DNA from: Neisseria perflava
GTDB lineage: Bacteria; Pseudomonadota; Gammaproteobacteria; Burkholderiales; Neisseriaceae
Reading direction: 5' to 3'
Length of the DNA: 64,000 nucleotides
Assembly: GCF_019334725.1 (NCBI RefSeq)
Contig: NZ_CP079818.1
Location: 2,046,001-2,110,000 of the forward strand
Shown: positions 61,327 through 64,000 of the stretch, in pieces
Position numbering within the stretch: position 1 is the stretch's first letter
Layout: each line of letters opens with the position of its first letter
The notes under the pieces: generated by a model
The model's database searches: none
The model's input: the letters and a program-made list of their open reading frames with translations, nothing else
What the model was told of the DNA's origin: nothing
Made by a program: the position numbers and the translations under genes

Positions 61327-61408
61327 GAGACCTTTGCAAAATTCCCCAAAATCCCCTAAATGTCTTGGTTGGAATTTAGGGAATTTTGGGGAATTTTGCA
61401 AAGGTCTC
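61327..61408. mobile_element. 82-bp palindromic element with IS5/IS1106-like ends (MITE-like)
   Basis: Two 35-bp arms (61327-61361 and 61374-61408) are inverted repeats with one mismatch around a 12-bp centre. The outer ends read GAGACCTTTGCAAAA, which I remember as the terminal repeat of neisserial IS5-family elements such as IS1106. There is no transposase. No target duplication is evident. It abuts the broken murI. Confidence 0.65.
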
Positions 61409-61411
61409 AAT

Positions 61412-61942
61412 ATGCCTGTGTTGGACGTGATTTCCGCCGGCGCGAAAGCCGCGCTGACAACGACGCGCAACAATAAAATCGGCATTATCGCCACCAATAC
61501 GACAGTCAACAGCAATGCTTATGCGCGCGCCATCCATAGGAACAACCCTGATACGCTCGTCCGCACGCAGGCTGCGCCGCTGCTCGTCCCTTTGGTGGAG
61601 GAAGGTTGGTTGGAACATGAAGTTACCCGCCTGACCGTATGCGAATACCTCAAACCATTGCTTGCAGACGGCATCGATACGCTGGTGTTGGGCTGCACGC
61701 ACTTTCCCTTGCTCAAGCCCTTAATCGGTAGGGAGGCGGGTAATGTCGCGTTGGTTGATTCTGCAATTACGACGGCTGAAGAAACAGCACGCGTCCTTGC
61801 GCAGGAGGGATTTCTCAATACTGACAACAATAATCCCGACTATCGTTTTTATGTCAGCGATATTCCTTTGAAATTCAGAATGATAGGCGAACGTTTTCTA
61901 AGTAGAACGATGGAGCAGATTGAAATGGTGTCTTTGGGTTAG
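61412..61942 (+). pseudogene. murI: Glutamate racemase fragment, N-terminal third missing
   Basis: About 176 codons match the C-terminal two thirds of MurI: PVLDVISAGAKAAL, then NNKIGIIATNTTVNS, and VLGCTHFPLLKP with the second catalytic Cys. The first catalytic Cys (ACNTA) and the DSGxGG start are gone, because the reading frame begins just after the palindromic element. A racemase needs both cysteines, so it cannot be active. The full gene, if the cell has one, must be elsewhere. It probably arrived together with tbpBA. An intrinsic terminator follows. Confidence 0.9.
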
Positions 61943-61956
61943 TCAAGGTTTGCTCA

Positions 61957-61997
61957 AACACCCGCATATCCGGAGTAAGGATGTGCGGGTGTTTTTT
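61957..61997 (+). terminator. Intrinsic terminator after the murI fragment
   Basis: AACACCCGCATATCC and GGATGTGCGGGTGTT pair with one bulge, then TTTTTT. It is not a DUS-based terminator, unlike most here. Confidence 0.8.
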
Positions 61998-62048
61998 GTG
62001 AAGGTACGTCAGAAAATGTTTGCAAATTACATTTTAAGTTAATAAAAT

Positions 62049-62067
62049 ATAAACTATTATCATTTTT
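62049..62067. promoter_or_regulatory. Possible Fur box of tbpB
   Basis: ATAAACTATTATCATTTTT keeps an ATTATCATT core like the Fur consensus and lies just before the tbpB start. tbpBA is known to be repressed by Fur and iron in pathogenic Neisseria; the exact site here is a guess from similarity. Confidence 0.4.
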
Positions 62068-62079
62068 AAAAAAGTTGAT

Positions 62080-63858
62080 ATGAAAAATTCACTTATTGCC
62101 CAAGCAGCCGGTATCCTGCCTGTGCTGCTGCTTTCTGCCTGCGCGGGTGGCGGCAGTTTCGATTTGGACAGCGTGGAAACGAAACAGCACAACCCGCAGT
62201 CCGAAGCACCGAAATACCAAGACGAACAGACTGAAAAACCGGCAAAACCCGATGAAGCGCAGGCGGCGGAAAACGACCGTCCGGTTTACGGTTTTGCAGC
62301 CAAAATACCGCGTCGGAACTGGCACCCGAAAAATAAAGAAGATCATAAGGCATTATCAGAAGCGGATTGGGAGAAATTAGGTGCGGGTGAGCCGGGTGAG
62401 TTTCCCCAAAAGAATGAGATTTTTGCGATGGATAAGGGTACGCTGAACGAATCCATCACAACGGGCGATGGCAAAAGCCGTGTGGAAGGATACACGGATT
62501 TCCAATATGTCCGCTCGGGCTATATCTACCGCAACGGTGCCAATAAAATCGATTTCAAAAACAATATCGCCCTTTCCGGCGCGGACGGCTACCTTTTCTA
62601 CAAAGGCAGCAATCCTTCCCAAGCTCTGCCGATGGGCAAGTCGATTTACAAAGGCACTTGGGATTATGTAACCGATGCCAAGGAAAAACAGAAGTTTTCC
62701 CAGTTGGGTAATTCGCAAGCGGGCGATAGGTACGGGGCTTTGTCTGCCGAGGAAGCGGATGTGTTGCGCAATAAAAGCGAGGCACCGGAAGGTCAGACCG
62801 ATTTTGGGCTGACCAGCGAGTTTGAGGTGGACTTCGCCGCCAAGACCATGACCGGCGCGCTCTACCGCAATAACCGGATTACCCATAACGAAACCGAAAA
62901 TAAAGCCAAACAAATTAAACGTTACGACATTCAGGCTAACCTGCACGGTAACCGTTTCAAAGGTAAGGCGTTGGCTGCAGATAAAGATACTGGGAACGGT
63001 CATCCCTTTGTTTCTGATTCTGATAGTCTGGAAGGTGGTTTCTACGGGCCTCAGGGCGATGAGTTGGGCGGCAAGTTTTTGGCAAACGATAAGAAAGTGC
63101 TTGCCGTATTCAGCGCGAAACAGAAAGACGGTGCAGAAAAACCATTGGCTGAAACCTTTATGGACGCTTACCGCATCGGTGCGGATTTTGTGAAAAAACA
63201 GATAGACAGCTTTGGCAACGTGGCCAAACTGCTGATTGACGGCGTAGAGCTTGCGCTTGTGCCGTCCGAAGGCACTCAGACGGCATTCCAGCATGTATTT
63301 GAGAAAGACGGTGTGAAGGTGTCGGTATGCTGCTCCAATTTGGATTACCTGCATTTCGGGGTGTTGGAACACGGCGGTTCGCACGATATGTTCCTGCAGG
63401 GCAGCCGTACGCCGGTTTCCGATATGCCTGTAACGGCGGGAGAGGCGGTATATCGCGGTACATGGTCGGGTACTATTGTTAATGGTACGAGCTGGAGTGC
63501 CGAACCTTCCAATAAGGAAGGCGGTAACCGGGCGGAGTTTAAAGTTAATTTTGCCGAGAAAACCCTCAACGGTATGCTGACGGCGAAAGACCGCATTGCC
63601 CCCGTATTCACCATCACTGCCACGATTCAGGGCAACGGTTTTTCAGGTGTGGCGAAAACCGGTGAAAACGGCTTTGCATTAGATCCGAAAAATACCATCG
63701 ATCCGAAACGGACGAATATCCGTGCAGATGTGTCCGGCGGCTTCTACGGCAAAACCGCCATTGAGATGGGCGGATCGTTCTCCGGAAATACATTGGAGGG
63801 AGAAAGCGGCAAGGCGGCAGTGGTATTCGGTACGAAACGCCAACAGCTTGTCCGGTAA
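62080..63858 (+). CDS. tbpB: Transferrin-binding protein B, lipoprotein
   Basis: 592 residues, in the range of the smaller isotype I TbpB. Lipobox LLSACAGGGSFDLDS (Cys21), a glycine stretch and an anchor peptide, then two lobes, each with a handle and a barrel: EGYTDFQYVRSGYIYRN and LTSEFEVDFAAKTMTGALYRNN in the N-lobe; CCSNLDYLHFGVLEHGG, VYRGTWSGTI and AEFKVNFAEKTLNGMLTA in the C-lobe; the end is AAVVFGTKRQQLVR. It captures iron-loaded host transferrin on the cell surface and passes it to TbpA. It carries an AT-type near-DUS (63275-63286), unlike the AG-dialect of the rest. Confidence 0.95.
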   Translation: MKNSLIAQAAGILPVLLLSACAGGGSFDLDSVETKQHNPQSEAPKYQDEQTEKPAKPDEAQAAENDRPVYGFAAKIPRRNWHPKNKEDHKALSEADWEKLGAGEPGEFPQKNEIFAMDKGTLNESITTGDGKSRVEGYTDFQYVRSGYIYRNGANKIDFKNNIALSGADGYLFYKGSNPSQALPMGKSIYKGTWDYVTDAKEKQKFSQLGNSQAGDRYGALSAEEADVLRNKSEAPEGQTDFGLTSEFEVDFAAKTMTGALYRNNRITHNETENKAKQIKRYDIQANLHGNRFKGKALAADKDTGNGHPFVSDSDSLEGGFYGPQGDELGGKFLANDKKVLAVFSAKQKDGAEKPLAETFMDAYRIGADFVKKQIDSFGNVAKLLIDGVELALVPSEGTQTAFQHVFEKDGVKVSVCCSNLDYLHFGVLEHGGSHDMFLQGSRTPVSDMPVTAGEAVYRGTWSGTIVNGTSWSAEPSNKEGGNRAEFKVNFAEKTLNGMLTAKDRIAPVFTITATIQGNGFSGVAKTGENGFALDPKNTIDPKRTNIRADVSGGFYGKTAIEMGGSFSGNTLEGESGKAAVVFGTKRQQLVR

Positions 63859-63888
63859 ACTGGGCTGCCGGTTGACAGAGGAAAGTTC

Positions 63889-63923
63889 TTCAGACGGCAT
63901 ATCGGTTTTAAATGCCGTCTGAA
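63889..63923 (+). repeat. Inverted DUS pair of AT dialect (ATGCCGTCTGAA) between tbpB and tbpA
   Basis: TTCAGACGGCAT at 63889-63900 and ATGCCGTCTGAA at 63912-63923 with an 11-nt loop. It is the only full pair in the window with AT instead of AG before the core. A similar inverted repeat lies between tbpB and tbpA in pathogenic Neisseria. Confidence 0.9.
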
Positions 63924-63944
63924 GGCAGTAAGTAGAGAAATGAT

Positions 63945-64000
63945 ATGAAACAGCAACATTTGTTCCGATTAAATATTTTATGCCTGTCGCTGATGACTGC
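63945..64000 (+). CDS. tbpA: Transferrin-binding protein A, 5' end (cut by the window edge)
   Basis: The visible 18 complete codons read MKQQHLFRLNILCLSLMT, the signal peptide start known for TbpA (MQQQHLFRFNILCLSL in meningococcus as I remember it). TbpA is the TonB-dependent outer-membrane receptor that removes iron from transferrin. GAGA lies before the ATG, 86 bp after tbpB. Only the first residues can be seen. Confidence 0.9.
   Translation, partial: MKQQHLFRLNILCLSLMT

Noticed and set aside
61265..61411. In-frame upstream extension of the murI fragment
   Set aside because: It is translated palindromic element and low-complexity DNA, with no MurI similarity; the frame is open by chance.
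1..64000. CRISPR array or rRNA genes
   Set aside because: The frequent 10-12 bp repeat is the DUS, which is scattered and inverted and has no regular spacing; no rRNA sequence was seen.

Overview
The window reads as chromosome from a commensal Neisseria, probably of the N. subflava/flavescens/perflava type. The evidence is the DNA uptake sequence (DUS), which occurs dozens of times and almost always as AGGCCGTCTGAA (the AG-DUS dialect), usually as inverted pairs that double as terminators. Gene content agrees: rmpM, the H.8-type azurin laz, minimal ProQ, an IS30-family element of IS1655 type, and a CcoP that keeps its third haem site, which N. meningitidis is known to have lost. Species assignment is inference from dialect and gene content only.

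Layout. 1-3.9 kb: the 3' part of an acyl-CoA-synthetase-like/GNAT acetyltransferase gene, then rpsP-rimM-trmD-rplS. 4.1-13 kb: a PepSY membrane protein, greA with an attenuator-like leader, a DUF4149 membrane protein, rmpM, cysB, and the divergent fnr/hemN pair sharing an FNR box, then a DUF1289 protein and a TraB/GumN protein. 13-24 kb: argF, ogt, dapE, a conserved hypothetical, a hemerythrin, laz, a dciA-like gene, secA, aroC and proQ. 23.8-24.9 kb: a complete IS30-family element. 24.9-30.4 kb: pit, anmK, a TerC/CBS/CorC protein and an orphan TfpX-type pilin accessory protein. 30.6-35 kb: tRNA-Asn and a five-gene operon with an MglA-like GTPase, a roadblock protein, a pseudo-receiver protein and a membrane-anchored repeat protein. 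35-39 kb: rlmD, an L,D-transpeptidase, queC and a YnbA-like CDP-alcohol phosphatidyltransferase.

39-46 kb is the accessory region. It holds a Pycsar-effector-like (PycTM) membrane protein fused to a propeller-like domain, a small PepSY protein, a PP2C phosphatase, and a strongly AT-rich, DUS-free pair of DUF262 genes (the second with a DUF1524 HNH-like end) of GmrSD type. This is the best candidate for a new defence or stress module. 46-51.2 kb: YnbC-, YnbD-, PlsC- and YnbB-like genes which, with the YnbA-like gene 7 kb upstream, form a split ynb-type phospholipid-modification pathway. 52-54.6 kb: the ubiU-ubiV-ubiT operon for O2-independent ubiquinone synthesis behind a well-spaced FNR site. 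54.7-58.4 kb: ccoNOQP, the cbb3 oxidase. 58.7-61 kb: an M61 peptidase and a TIGR01244-type protein.

61.3-64 kb: a short palindromic element with IS5/IS1106-like ends, then a 5'-deleted murI, tbpB and the start of tbpA. The tbpB-tbpA spacer carries the other DUS dialect (ATGCCGTCTGAA), which suggests that this iron-acquisition block came from an AT-DUS Neisseria (the meningococcus/gonococcus/lactamica side).

A low-oxygen theme connects several regions: FNR, hemN, ubiUVT, cbb3 oxidase and azurin would together support haem synthesis, quinone synthesis and respiration when oxygen is scarce.
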